Positions 11,451-23,135 of a stretch of DNA of 64,000 bases are shown here, piece by piece. The DNA comes from Buxus sempervirens (taxonomy: Eukaryota > Streptophyta > Magnoliopsida > Buxales > Buxaceae), in contig OX387190.1 of the NCBI GenBank assembly GCA_947561395.2, forward strand, positions 27,832,858-27,896,857, read 5' to 3'. A program made the translations under genes and the position numbers. The notes beneath the pieces are model-generated. The model was not told where the DNA came from. It saw nothing but the letters and a program-made list of their open reading frames with translations, and made no database searches. Each line of letters begins with the position of its first letter. The first letter of the stretch is position 1.

Positions 11451-13105
11451 GCATACTTTGCTTAGCATAAAAATAGACCCTTGTCATTGGATTGAACTTC
11501 AACTCCAATAAAATAATGTAAACATGCAACCAAGATCCATCATAGAGAATTCCTGAGATAACCGATGAATAAGATTCTGAATCATAGAAGGATTATTTAA
11601 TTGTAACAACCATATCATCCACATATAAAAGCAGGTAGATTATGCCAGTGTTCGAGTGAAAAACAAACAAAGAAGAATCAGCCTTGCTAGAATGAAAACC
11701 AATTTGTAAGAGAAATTGGCTAAAACGTTGAAACCAAGCTCGTGGAGCTTGTTTCAAGCCATACAAAGCATGTTTCAAGCGACAAACGTGTGTGGGGAAA
11801 ACGGCATCAGTATAGCCAGACGGTTCCTCCATATAAACCTCCTCCGTCAAATTACCATGTAAGAATGCGTTTTTAACATCAAGTTGATGCAAGAACCATC
11901 CTGAAGTAGTAGCCAATGAAAGGATGAGGCGAACTGTAGCTGGGCGAACCACTGGACTAAAAGTGTCCTTAAAATTCAAACCATGAACTTGGGAAAAACC
12001 TTGAGCAACAAGACGTGCCTTGTGATGCTCAATAGAACCATCTGATTGTAGTTTGGTTTTGAAAATCCATTTGCAACCAACAACATTTTGATTCTTTGGA
12101 CGAGGTACAAGACTCCATGTATTGTTAAGCACTAATTTCTTCATCCATTGCGGATAACCACTCGGGGTGTTTAGCAGCTGACTTAAAACCCGTGGTTCTT
12201 TAATTGCAACTAGAGACTAAAAAATGGTGGAAGGTGTAAAATCAAATAACACATGATACGTTTTTGGTTTGAATATACCTGCTTTCCTTCTAGTAATCAT
12301 TGGATGAGTAGATGTTTACTGTACAAGGCTCAAGTGGAGGGACATCTGATTGAGGCAAATGAGAGACGTCCGATTCAAGGCATGAGATGTCATGATTAGT
12401 AATGTCACGCCCCAGAACCAGGTTTGCCTGTCCAAGGCATCCCCTATCCCATACGCATGAGATGCCTTGGAGAGGAAAACCTGGTTCTGGGGCGTGACAA
12501 GTAACTTCTGGAGACAAGTTGATTTCATGGGAAGAGATGTTAGGTTGAAGTCTCTCATAGGAAATGACATCAGGTGGAGTGACACTTGGAGGCAAGTTTG
12601 TTTCTTGAGAAGTAATGCATGGAATGCATAAACCAGGAGCACGTGAAGAAGTTGGAGAAGACTTGTTGGACTGATTTGGAACAATATCAAAGAAATCTAT
12701 AAATTGTACAAAATCATCAGTAGATGGTTCATTATTGATAGAAGTATCAACAAAGGGAAAATTTGTCTCATGAAATTGAACATGTCGTGAAATATAAACA
12801 TGATTTGTCTTACGATCTAAGCATAAAAAACCTTTGTGAATATGACTATATCCAATGAAAACACATGCAGCAGATCAGGGAGACAATTTGTGAGGAGTGT
12901 AATCACGCAAATGGAAAACAAAGACACCCAAAAGTACGAAGAGTAGTGTAAGAAGGTCACTTACCATAAAGAAGCTGATACAGGGTTCTACCATCAAGAG
13001 CTTGTGATGGGAGCTGGTTAATGAGATAACAGGCAGTGAAAAAAGCATCAACCCAATATTTAAGAGGGACAGAAGAATGAAACAAAAGAATTAATCCCAT
13101 TTCCG
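11451..13105 (-). mobile_element. Ty1/copia retrotransposon fragment (reverse transcriptase and integrase end)
   Basis: Reads on the minus strand. 12144 down to about 11455 shows a copia reverse transcriptase: WSLVPRPKNQNVVGCKWIFK, LDVKNAFLHG, the GLKQAPRAW region and the catalytic YVDD. 13100 down to about 12850 gives the integrase C-terminal part with similarity to YWVDAFFTACYLINQLPS. It is broken, with no LTRs recognised at either side. It lies within the remains of the second TPS copy and so postdates that duplication. A small palindromic element sits in it at 12403-12499. Confidence 0.85.
12403..12499. mobile_element. 97-bp palindromic element with 5-bp TSD
   Basis: Arms of about 40 bp: TGTCACGCCCCAGAACCAGG at the left and its complement at the right, loop near 12440-12458. 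Perfect 5-bp duplications AGTAA at 12398-12402 and 12500-12504. Ends are TG...CA. It is inside the copia fossil. The superfamily is uncertain. Confidence 0.75.
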
Positions 13106-13114
13106 TCACAAGAC

Positions 13115-13330
13115 GGGATATTGATATAGTGGCAGATCTTCCTGACTACATGCATGAAGAAGTGTTTCTTAGCTCTATTCAACACCGGAAGAGAAAAAAA
13201 ATGGCTCTTATTAAATTTTAATGGAGCAGGGCTGGGTTATCCTTCCATACTTGAAGAAAGTGGTACTACACTTATTCAATTCTTGTTCTTTGTCTACTTT
13301 TTAATAATAAAGTCATTTGTCCTGAATCTT
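13115..13330 (+). pseudogene. TPS pseudogene, exon 5 and start of intron 5
   Basis: Clear nucleotide similarity to exon 5 of the intact gene (3301-3439) and about 60 bp of the following intron. Shared blocks include TACATG(CATG)AAGAAGTGTTT, CTCTATTCAACACC and TATCCTTCCATACTTGAAGA. Small indels break the frame. It marks the far end of the second TPS unit; exons 6 and 7 are not seen. Confidence 0.85.
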
Positions 13331-14715
13331 CTTTAAATTACCACTAAAAAGAAAAGGAAAAAATTTTGACAAACCCTAAAATGACTTTTAACGATTGCCT
13401 TTAAAAGACTTCCACTAAAGTCTCCTCTCTTCTTCAATGAAATCATAATCTACTTCTATCTACACTTCAGCCTCCCCTTCCCTTTTCTTTTGTAATTTTC
13501 CATAAAATACATTGTGAAACTGTTTTAAAGATTTCCGGCCATCACACAATCCCACTGTGTGGTCTCCACTCACCATGTACTACAAATTCCACCTATAGCA
13601 TTTTACATTGTGAATCGCAGTTCTGTGAACCCTCAACCGATCGAAACACTATACCGAGCCAATGTGCTTGAAAAGCATAATGCAATCACAGATGCCCATA
13701 GCATCCCTGTGATAGTCCGGATCTAAAACAAGATCCAAGTTTCACATATTATCATATGTCTGATTGAAATTTCAATTGTAGGCTTACAAGTCCACTTCTT
13801 ACAAGCTAGGCCTTGGGTGCTGTAGAAACCTTCACTTCACCACAACATGTAAGGATAACCAAAATATTTCAGGCTATTGATGACTATTGGGATCAAAGAC
13901 CCTTACACCTCAACAATAAATTGTTGTTATCGACTGTTTGGTGCTAACCCTCACATCTTACACTCTAGCGGATATAATAATGCAACACGAATAAGGCACA
14001 TGCCATATTATCAAGGCACTAGATAAAGTTTATGATTGATGATTTGGTACATAGCTTAAAATCGAAAGATAAATCGATCCTAAAAAAAACTCTAATAATG
14101 AATTACCAATTCCATTTAACCATTCTTGAAAGTTATGACTAATTTTTTAATTATTTTAAAAACCATCACTTAAAATAATTAATTAATTACAAAAATGACT
14201 AAATTTTATTTTTTATATATTATAAATATAATATATGGTTAATTAAACAAGAAAATCCCACCCTTGCTTGCGGCTTACACTTGGGCTTTTTTAGGAGACT
14301 AAGCATTGTGACTGGGGCCCTTTTATGGGTTCAAGGGAATCCAGAAGTCGTATGGACCCGATCCATATCGATGTATTTTAAATTTCCCTGCTTAGACCCA
14401 AGTGATGAGGCCTACTGGATATATCCAGTCCAGACGGGAAACTCTAGTTAGATGTTATTTTTAAAAGGGCTCCACGACGAACAAGTCCTCTAATTAAATG
14501 TTAATGAACTTGCAAAAGAAAAAGAAAGTGAAGAAAAAGCAAGGAAGATCTGAAGAACATACTTCACAGAGGAGCTAAGCTAGACCTTCGAACCTCCAAA
14601 ATACAGTCCAGGTTCTAAATTAGGGTTTTCCCAGTTATCCTTCTCTTTCTTAAGTTGAAGCTCTGCAATTACAGGAATTTCTGTTCATTCTCGTTCTGTT
14701 TCTCTCTCCGCAGCC
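13331..14715. other. Intergenic region and promoter of the NSR gene
   Basis: No coding signal. Close to the gene there is a telo-box (TTAGGGTTT at 14620-14628), common in promoters of plant RNA-metabolism and translation genes. The stretch 14141-14240 is very AT-rich. Confidence 0.5.
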
Positions 14716-17700
14716 ATGGCGGACGGCTTCTGGAATCGGCAGCAGCAGGTTTATCCTTCTGCGGGCATCTCCAAACGCCCTCGCTCGGAGTACGGTAGGC
14801 TTTTGCCTTTCCCTGCCCTTTACAATCTGAACCAAAGCTAATTCTGTACAGAACACTCTTGCTGTTGCCCCTTCTTCTCATTATTTTTCTTAATGATGTT
14901 TTGAGTTTTGATGAATAGTTCTTAATTTGTTGTTTTTATGCTGTTCCTTGTTTTCTTCGTCTTTTAAAATGTAGATTTTTCCTTTTTCGTGTATTTAATT
15001 TTTGAAATGAGTTCACATATTTGAGTTTAGTTAGGCTTTTATTATTTATTTATGTTTTTCTGCTGCACCCCAGAAAGCTTGAACACTTAGTTGGAATCTA
15101 ACATAATTTCTGGAAGTGGAAGAATGTTGCTAAAGGTTTACTTTGGAAGTTAGAGTTCGGGCAAATTTAATATAATTCAGTGCTTTGATTACAACATTCT
15201 TCTGAACGGAGCATTATATTGCAGCAACATTCATTTTCTTTTTCTCTTTTTAACAAGTGACAATGACGATAACAATAACGATGAAATGCCACTTACACTT
15301 ATTCGCTACATACATAGACACATACATGTTTTTTTTTTTTGGGTAAGAGAAAGAAGCATATATTCAAGATCATAAACTTTTTACATGACAACCTATTCGA
15401 TGCTTCTCAACCAACTGGAGTACCTCCCTATGCAATGAAAGTCCCTCAAAAAACCATCTACCATCTCTATGAGCTCTATTAGCTAATGCATCAGCAACCC
15501 TATTCCCTTCCTTAAATACATGTGTTGTTATCACTCTCTCAAAATTTTCCTTCAAAATGATATCTATTTCCTGGATCAACATTTTAACCTTCCACAGAAT
15601 ACTACACTCTTTGTTGATACCATTAAGAATAAGCAATGAATCTCCTTCTATCCAGATTGCCTCCCAACCAATTTCCTTCAAGAAATGTATACCTTCCCGA
15701 ACTGCTAACACCTCTACTATTGAAACGTTTTCTGCCTGCACTGGACTCATATAAGACAGTAAAGGTTTACCAGCAAAATCTCTAATAATTCCTCCAATAG
15801 TTGCATGATTATCCTTCATCAATACATTGAAGTTTAGTTTAATCCATCCAATTGGTGGTGCGGACCAACGAATGTCTCCTCTGTAGCTAACGTATTACTC
15901 TTTTTATGACCTGCAACAAACCATTTGTTCTCGTTGGTAGTATTATAATATTATTTAAAAGGCCTAGATGCTACACCAATTACACTTTTAGGAGATGCGG
16001 TAATTTTTTTTGAAGTGATGATTATTCTGAACTTTCCAAATGCTTCAAAAAATGAAAGCAATTTGTGGTGCTCTTCTCTTATCTGTTTCCAACACCTGCA
16101 AACCCACTCTTTAAGAATCAGAGTGACATACAGATATGCTACTGGGAGATATCCTAGATGGTGCTTGTCATCTTTGTGAGGCTGAGAAACATAGTTGTCT
16201 ACTTGTGTATTCCAAGTCTATTCATCCCAAGGAGATTTAAGGTCCTGCTGTGGTATGTTCTGTAAATGAACCTTTTTGGGTGTATTGTCAAAATGTGCAG
16301 TGAGGAAGGTGTATTTGATATGGTTTTACTAAGGGTACATGCCATCCAAATATGGGATTGGGCAGGATTAGTTAATTATGATATTACTAGTGCTGGAACT
16401 GTAAGTCTCATCCTTCATGGATCCTGCTTGTCAGTGAGGATGAGGAGTGGTGCTTTGATGCTGTGGTACTGTGTTTGTGTATAGGATTTACTTTGGTTCT
16501 TGGTGCTCAGGTTATGTGTACAGGGAGTTCTTCCACCTTTGGAGCAGAAAAACGAGCATGTGAAGTTAAAATGTCTTAAGCTCGATGCTAGAAGTGAGAG
16601 AGGGTAGTTTTGGTTCACTTCTTGCATCATCATGTGGGTGCTACTATATTTGAAAGTCAATATTCTACTTATGCAATAATGAACCAATCTGATTCATTTT
16701 TTTGTTATGGGCATGAAATAATTATATCATAAGAGAGAAAAGAATGCACAAACTATGTTTCTAATCATAAGATCAGCCACACCTAACAAAATAGCCACAT
16801 ACATCAAAACTAGAATCATCTCTTAAGACTATTGGAACCTTGCTTTAAGTAGGGAACTAAAAATGGCTGACTGGATGAGCTGGCCTCCTTACTTGGATGT
16901 CTCCATGATGTTTTCATTGATTCTGGTTCTTTGGATGGGTGCATTTTGTGCCCTTCCCTGTTTGGCCTTTTCTCTTGTAAATCCTTTTTATCTTGTTCTA
17001 GTGCAACTGTGGTGCTCCTCCTGCCCCTTCTGCTTTAATAGTCTGTGGAAATCTTGTTTCACCTACAATTAAAGCCTTTGTCTGGACAATCTTGTTATAA
17101 AAGATTGACACTGTTGATGGATTCATATGAGATAGAGGTCGTGCACTTTATTGTCCAATATGTGCTTTCTTTGTAAGTTTCATGGGGAATCCATTGATTA
17201 TTGTTCTTGCACTGCAAGGGAGCGAAGAGTCTATGGCTACACTTATTATCTGAAATTGGATTGGTTTGGTTCATGCTAGGGATTCCTGCTTCTTTGTTGG
17301 TACATATCCATGTGAATGGCCTAGGCAGTTGTGGTCAGATTTTATAGATCTCTCTTTCAAGAAATAATTTGGCAGATGTGGAGGGAGCAGAATAAGAGGA
17401 TCTTTGAGGGGCGAATTTCATCTGATATTATTGAGGCTATCAGGTCCTTAGTTGCATCTTGGGCCGGATGTCATTCAGCATTCCTAGGGATTAATTCCTT
17501 GGATGTCATCAGGGAATGGGGAAGTATTTGCTCTTCCTCTCCTAATTGGTGCTTGAAAATCCGGGAGCATCAAGAGTTGGGAAGTGTCTTCAGGGATTCC
17601 CTTGTAAACTTTATTTATGGCCTTCAATCTTTAAGTGAGTTAATTTTACCTTTACTTTTCTGGTAAAGAAAAAATTTCATTGTGAAGTACTGCAATTGTC

Positions 17701-19517
17701 TGCAACCCACCGAGGTTGGATTATAATCAAATAGAATGCTGGGCATTATGATGTTCTATATATACTGTAATGGTTTGACAGAAGTTATAGGTAAGATCAA
17801 AACCTCGGATTTTTCTTTTGGTGGTGGTTCCATTCGCCTTATTCCTTGTCAGCATTTAGTACATTTAATTATCTCCAAGACATAAGGAGTAGTTTGTTTT
17901 ATTATTGTATTATTTTCCTTTAGAATACCCTTTCCTTATATTCTTATTTGAATTGCCTTGCTACCTTTTCTGTGAGTTAAATTTCCTTTTTAGTTTTACT
18001 GATCTTGGAGAGTCAAAGAAAAATTTTGCATGGTATATAAGAGGCATATACATCTTTTCACAAATATTTGTTTGCATGTACTGCCTCTCTGTTGGAAAAT
18101 TTTAGAAGGGAAAAGAAATCAAATAAAACAGCAAAACCACCTGTTGGCTTTAAACCACTGATTCCCCTGATGGTTTCCTTTTGTTTGCTATGAGATGGTA
18201 AATTGGCATTGTTAATTGGAACGGAAGTTCATTCACTGCACCTTTTAAATGCACAGATCTTCCACCTCTAGGGGCAGCTTATGGTCATGAGATGCTTGGC
18301 TATTTACCAAGAAATGATGATCATGGAGGATCTCGGGTTTTAAAAGACACAAAAGCAATAGGATCGGCATATGACCGTTATCTCCAGAGCTCGGTATAAT
18401 AATCAACCATGCGTTGGTCTTATGGTTTTTAATAAACATAAACTGCTTCTGTTTGCTAACATTTTTATGCTTTGATTTTACAGCAAATATCTTCTTTCAG
18501 CTCTGGAGAGGCTAGTAATTTTAGCGGGGGACCGGGGCATGGAAGGGGGTTTGGTGGGGGGATGCCTAGCCTTCCGATTGGGGACCCTGCTCTTATGGGC
18601 GGCCCTGGAGCAGTTGCTTCAGATCTAGCACCAAATGGTCGAGGCAGGGGATTTAGTGATCAGCTCCCAGTTGACCTAATGGCTAGGCCAGGCCGTGAAA
18701 CTGCACCTCTCCCTCCAGATGCTTCCAGTACTTTATTTGTTGAGGGGCTTCCTCCTGACAGTACTCAGAGGGAAGTAGCTCGTATCCTTAAAAATGTTTT
18801 AATTCTGATTTTGGATTTAATACCACAATATTGTCATGTTGATCTGATTTAGATACTTGTTTCTCTTTACTGCATTTTAAGATATATTTCGTCCTTTTGT
18901 GGGGTATAAAGAAGTGAGACTTGTGAATAAGGAACCTAAACATGTAAGTGGCTTCTTTAGACACTTCAAATATGACAGATTTGGCTCAATTTTGTCATGC
19001 ATGTGCATGCGTGCTTAGGTTGACCATTTTGTTATTCGTGTTGGCTCATTTTATCTGACTGCAACTTTTCCTAAGGCTCTCAATTTCTATTTTACAGCGT
19101 GGTGGTGATCCTCTTGTCCTTTGTTTTGTGGATTTTATGAATCCGGCCTGTGCAGCAACTGCTTTGAGTGCCTTGCAAGGTAATTTGATGCTCCTATCAT
19201 CCATTTTTTTAAAATTTTGGTAGTTTTGTCAATATTTGGATAAGTGTAATTGCAGTCTGGCAGTTAGCAGGGTAAAATTTTTATGGTTATGGCTGCGTGT
19301 GAGCAGAGTCCATTTGACCTGGTCTGAGATGTGATTAGAGGCTCATAATCTGTGTCTGAGCTTTAAAGTGATCCACCTGAGATGACCTAGGGGAAGACCA
19401 AACTCCTTAAATAATTCTAGATACTTTGATCTCAACCTGTACAATCTGCTTCTCCATAAGATCATCTTTTCTTTTTTCATTGACTCCCAGAATCTAGATT
19501 CTTTACACACAACACAT

Positions 19518-19599
<82 letters not shown>

Positions 19600-22292
19600 A
19601 GATACTAAATCTCTCTTCACCATACAGCTGAAATGCAAATTGGCTTAAAAGTTAACATCTTAGGCTGTCATGAGCCCAAGCCTGCAGCACAGTTTTCTTG
19701 CCTGAAAAAAGCTTATCTCACTTCATGCTGGCTTTATTATGCATAATCACAATCTCTTTCTAATTTTTGTTTGTGTTTCTGGTTGGCTGGTGCTAAGGAG
19801 AGTGATGGAGATAATTGGGACTTGGGAGCACTCTTATAAAATATTAAAATTATAAGAAGGGAAAAAGATTCTCGTAAGGCCAATCCCTAATTTGGCGTAT
19901 TTTAGGTGATGTGAAACTTACTCAGGAGCTTGCATAATTTGATCGAAGTTTCGTTGGGTGTTATTTGTGTTTGTTGAAGGGTGCTTCTCCTTACTCAGAT
20001 CATGCAGCACTTAAACATATTAATGCCGAAATGAAATTCAATCATTGACATGGAAAGTGGGTTTTTGTCTTGCAAGAGTATGCTGTGGTATGAAACATAA
20101 AGCCAGTGTTGAGAACAAGGAAATTGATGCATTGAGTCAAAGGGTGCTTCTCCTTTCTGCGATGTCTAGTAAGGTTGTGGGCTCTGATTTGCTTAAGAGA
20201 GATTTCCTTTCGTGCAATAATTTTAGCACTATATATGCTGATTTACTGGTTGAACAGCATGCTATATGTGCTGATTTTTTTATTGCATGACAGGTATCTC
20301 TTTAAGGAAACTTCCTAATACATCCTTACTTGAGTGTGTAGTTTGAGGATTGTATTCCAGAGGTGCAGCAAGTCATTTTGAAAGAGATAAAACCATTACA
20401 ATGGTTGACAATCGTTATTTTTTGTCAAGGTTGAAGAAAGATGTAGCAAGAATCCTCTCAATATCATATTTGTCAGATTTCGAAGGGAAGGAAGAAATAT
20501 ATAGGGCTTTAGATGCCATTACAAGTCCCTCATGAACCATGGCAACACCTTAGTATGGACTTTGTCTTAGGATTGCCTAGAACACTTCAGCATCATGACT
20601 CCATCTTTGTGGTGGTGGATAAATATTTAAAGATGGCTCACTTTATTTTTTTGTAATGTGGAACCTACCCTAGGCAGGGTCCATTTGTATCCTGAGTAAA
20701 CCCCGGAAACATGAACTTACCTGCAAGGCCTATGTGTCAATTGAAGTTAGAGAATACCAGTATGAGGTTTGAACCCAGAACCTCCAAGTTTATTGCTCAC
20801 CTTATTCCTTGTGCAAAGACATCCGATGCTGTTAGTCTTGCTAAATTCTTCTTTTAAGAAGTTGTTCAAATCCATGGGCTACCTAAAACCATTGTCTTGG
20901 ATGATGATGTGAAGTTTATGAGTTATTTTGGAGAACTTTGTGGAAATTACTGAATGCAAGGTTGGACTTTTCTTCTTTTCATCCACAAATGTATGGGCAA
21001 ACAAAATTCACTAGTCGAATTTTGGGTAATCTTTTTTGATGCCTCGTTGGAGACCATGTTTCTAACTGGGATCAAGTGCTTCCTATGGCAGAATTTGCTT
21101 ACAATGGGGTTACTTCCTGGGAAGCCAATTGATTTGGTTCCTCTTCCCAATACAAGCCCATCCCAGTGCTGAAGCTGATACCTTTGCCAAACATGTTCAT
21201 GAGATACATGATGATGTGCAACAAAAGATTGCTATAAGCAATGAGAATTACAAGGCACATGCTGACTTGCAAAAGATCTTTGCTAAATTTAAAGAAAGAG
21301 ACATGGTAATGGTGCGAATTGGGCCTGAAAGATTCTGCAAAGGTGTGTATAGGAAGCTTCATTAGAAGAGTGCAGGCCCTTACAAAATTTTGAAAAACAT
21401 TAGCTCAAATGATTATATTCTTGACTTACCAGAGCTTATGGCTATAAATAACGTCTTCAATTTTGAATATCTCAATTTTATACTAAGGGCATGATGAAGA
21501 GGAGCCTGTTCATGCTATTGTTGCTAAACGTTCTAATTGTATCTGGATTACAAATTACGAGTTTCAAGCAGGGGGAGAGCCGATGGAGACAAGTGGCAGC
21601 ACCCTTATAAAGTTTATGAGAGGCAAGGAAAATTTTCTTCTAAGGCCCAAGCCCTAATTTGGTGTATTATAGATGATACATGACCTACTTGTGAGCTTGC
21701 ATAATTTAATTTAAGTGTAGTGTAGTTTTATGTGTTTTGGCTTATTATTTGTGTTAGTTTTTATTTTTTTGTTTTCTCTAGTTATGGAAGTTTAGGTTTA
21801 TTAGTTAAAAGCCTAAGGTGTGCAATCATATTAGGGTTAGGCATTATATGCCTAACACAAATAATAACCCAAAACACATAAAACTAAACTTTCTGATTGT
21901 TTTTATTTGTGTGTTTTCTATTGTTAGTTTTTATTTATGTGGTATCATGAGAATTTCTGGAAGGGTGGTTTGGAGGAGGCAGTGGTTCCATGGACAAAAG
22001 AGCTCATAATCAAATTCTTCATGCTTTGCCCAATATTGACTTTTCAAGATAATCTTTGTTCACTAGCAATTTGAATTTGGACATTAACCTGTTAAAAGGT
22101 TATGATTTATCTACTTGGCAAGACTTCTTCTGAGTTTGATTTGGAGTTTTTTAACCAATACTGACATTGTAATGGATGCATTATGTAGGTTATAAAATGG
22201 ATGATCATGATCCCGACTCTCCGTACTTACGATTGCAGTTTGCTCGGTTCCCAGGTCCAAGGTCTGGCTCTGGACCTCGCAGCAAGCGATAA
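14716..22292 (+). CDS. NSRA/NSRB: Nuclear speckle RNA-binding protein (NSRA/NSRB family), six exons
   Basis: Exons: 14716-14794, 18257-18393, 18484-18781, 18882-18943, 19098-19179, 22189-22292; the phases join to 253 residues. The N-terminus [11 protein letters not shown] with KRPRSEY, and the segment [13 protein letters not shown], match the plant NSR family. A Gly-rich linker follows, then one RRM from about residue 156, with RNP2 LFVEGL and RNP1-like LVLCFVDF, ending near SALQGYKM. The tail is Arg/Ser/Gly-rich ([13 protein letters not shown]). Arabidopsis NSRs act in the nucleus on alternative splicing and bind long non-coding RNA in auxin-dependent root growth; that role is known from the family, not shown here. 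Length is close to the Arabidopsis proteins. Introns 1 (3.5 kb) and 5 (3 kb) carry transposon debris while the exons are clean. Confidence 0.92.
15331..15890 (-). mobile_element. 5'-truncated LINE, RNase H domain
   Basis: A 150-codon minus-strand frame (15822-15370), extendable upstream to about 15890, encodes an RNase H-like domain: [14 protein letters not shown], ...[12 protein letters not shown]..., ...[14 protein letters not shown]. This is the usual C-terminal domain of plant L1-type LINEs. A poly-T run at 15330-15341 is the poly-A tail on the minus strand. It lies in intron 1 of the NSR gene. A domesticated host RNase H gene is less likely because of the tail and position. Confidence 0.75.
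16790..17690 (+). mobile_element. LINE fragment, zinc-binding (zf-RVT) region
   Basis: Plus-strand pieces in shifting frames resemble the zf-RVT region of plant LINEs: KAFVWTILL near 17070, [18 protein letters not shown] near 17215, and [16 protein letters not shown] near 17365. It is degenerate and has no reverse transcriptase part. It lies in intron 1 of the NSR gene, in the opposite orientation to the LINE at 15331-15890. Confidence 0.7.
19519..19594 (+). repeat. (CT)38 microsatellite
   Basis: An uninterrupted CT dinucleotide run in intron 5 of the NSR gene. Confidence 0.98.
19795..21770 (+). mobile_element. Ty3/gypsy fossil in NSR intron 5
   Basis: Broken gypsy sequence, same strand as the gene. 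Recognisable pieces are the RNase H end ([16 protein letters not shown] near 20095), integrase ([12 protein letters not shown] near 20365; [16 protein letters not shown] near 20600; [17 protein letters not shown] near 20885) and the segment downstream of integrase ([16 protein letters not shown] near 21235). Similar segments at about 19798-19970 and 21572-21750 may be LTR pieces. It is truncated and carries many breaks, so it looks old. A SINE-like element interrupts it at 20648-20795. Confidence 0.8.
20648..20795 (-). mobile_element. SINE-like insertion in the gypsy integrase
   Basis: A 148-bp insert bounded by 11-bp duplications CTCACTTTATT (20637-20647) and CTCACCTTATT (20796-20806), matching at 10 of 11 positions. 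A short T run at the left fits a minus-strand tail. On the minus strand the insert carries a Pol III B-box-like GGGTTCAAACC. No A box was seen, so it is probably 5'-truncated. Assignment to SINEs is inferred. Confidence 0.65.
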
Positions 22293-23135
22293 AACAAGAT
22301 TCTTGTAAGGATTGATACTTGCAATCTCACATTAGAGGGTATGTTTTTACAATCTCACATTAGGTTCTGGTGTTCTTTTGGGAGTGGGGGTAAGGAGAGA
22401 GTGGGGACGGGGGTTGTTGTAGGTTAGTCTTTGCAGTTTGAACCATTTTTTTTTTTTTTAATGTACTGGAAATGTGGTTAGGTTGCCAATTGCGGCTACT
22501 GATAATTTTTGAAGTGAAAAGTTGGGCCCAGGTGGAGACAGATTGCATGATTCTAAGTACAGAATTTAACAAATATCGTTGATCAGTAGTCATGGATTTT
22601 AGTTTCTTAGTATCAGGAAGCAAGTGTTCTTTGTATGAGAAAAAACTGAAATCAGAGGTTACATTTAGTATAATATTTTTACCAATTTTTGAGCATGCAT
22701 TCGGACCTTATGTTCATTGTGTGACCGTGATAGCTTGAAACCTCAAAACTAACAACTTTTTCCTGAGCAATTGCCATCTTGAGCTTCTTTACACTTCGAT
22801 TCAATAAAGTTCCATTGTTGGCACTGTTATCGACTCTCCCAAATGACTTTGAGTCGAACCTCCACTGCTGATACTGCAAATCTGTAGCATGTGCTACTCC
22901 AATTATGATACTGCAAATCTGGTCAAACTCATTAACGGGTCATGATAAATTGGCTAGCAAACAATGGGTGGGTATTTGTCAGGAGATGATGCCAGAATAC
23001 CTTGAACATTAAATTGAATGCTTTGCTTGACTCTTTGACATTTTGCCTTTGATTTCATTGGCAGTGGAAGCATAGAAAATGCAGCTGTCAAGAAATGGTC
23101 TAGTTATTCAGTTTGTGCAATTTAATGCAACCCTA
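22293..23135. other. 3' flanks of two convergent genes
   Basis: Holds the 3' untranslated region of the NSR gene (plus) and of the DYW gene (minus), which converge here. No other gene is visible. Confidence 0.6.

Noticed and set aside
11593-12144. Copia reverse transcriptase as an active host gene
   Set aside because: It is a fragment of a broken retrotransposon without its other parts; treated as a fossil.
18472-18483. ATG before exon 3 of the NSR gene as a start
   Set aside because: It is intronic; the acceptor at 18481-18483 and joined phases give the family-like protein.
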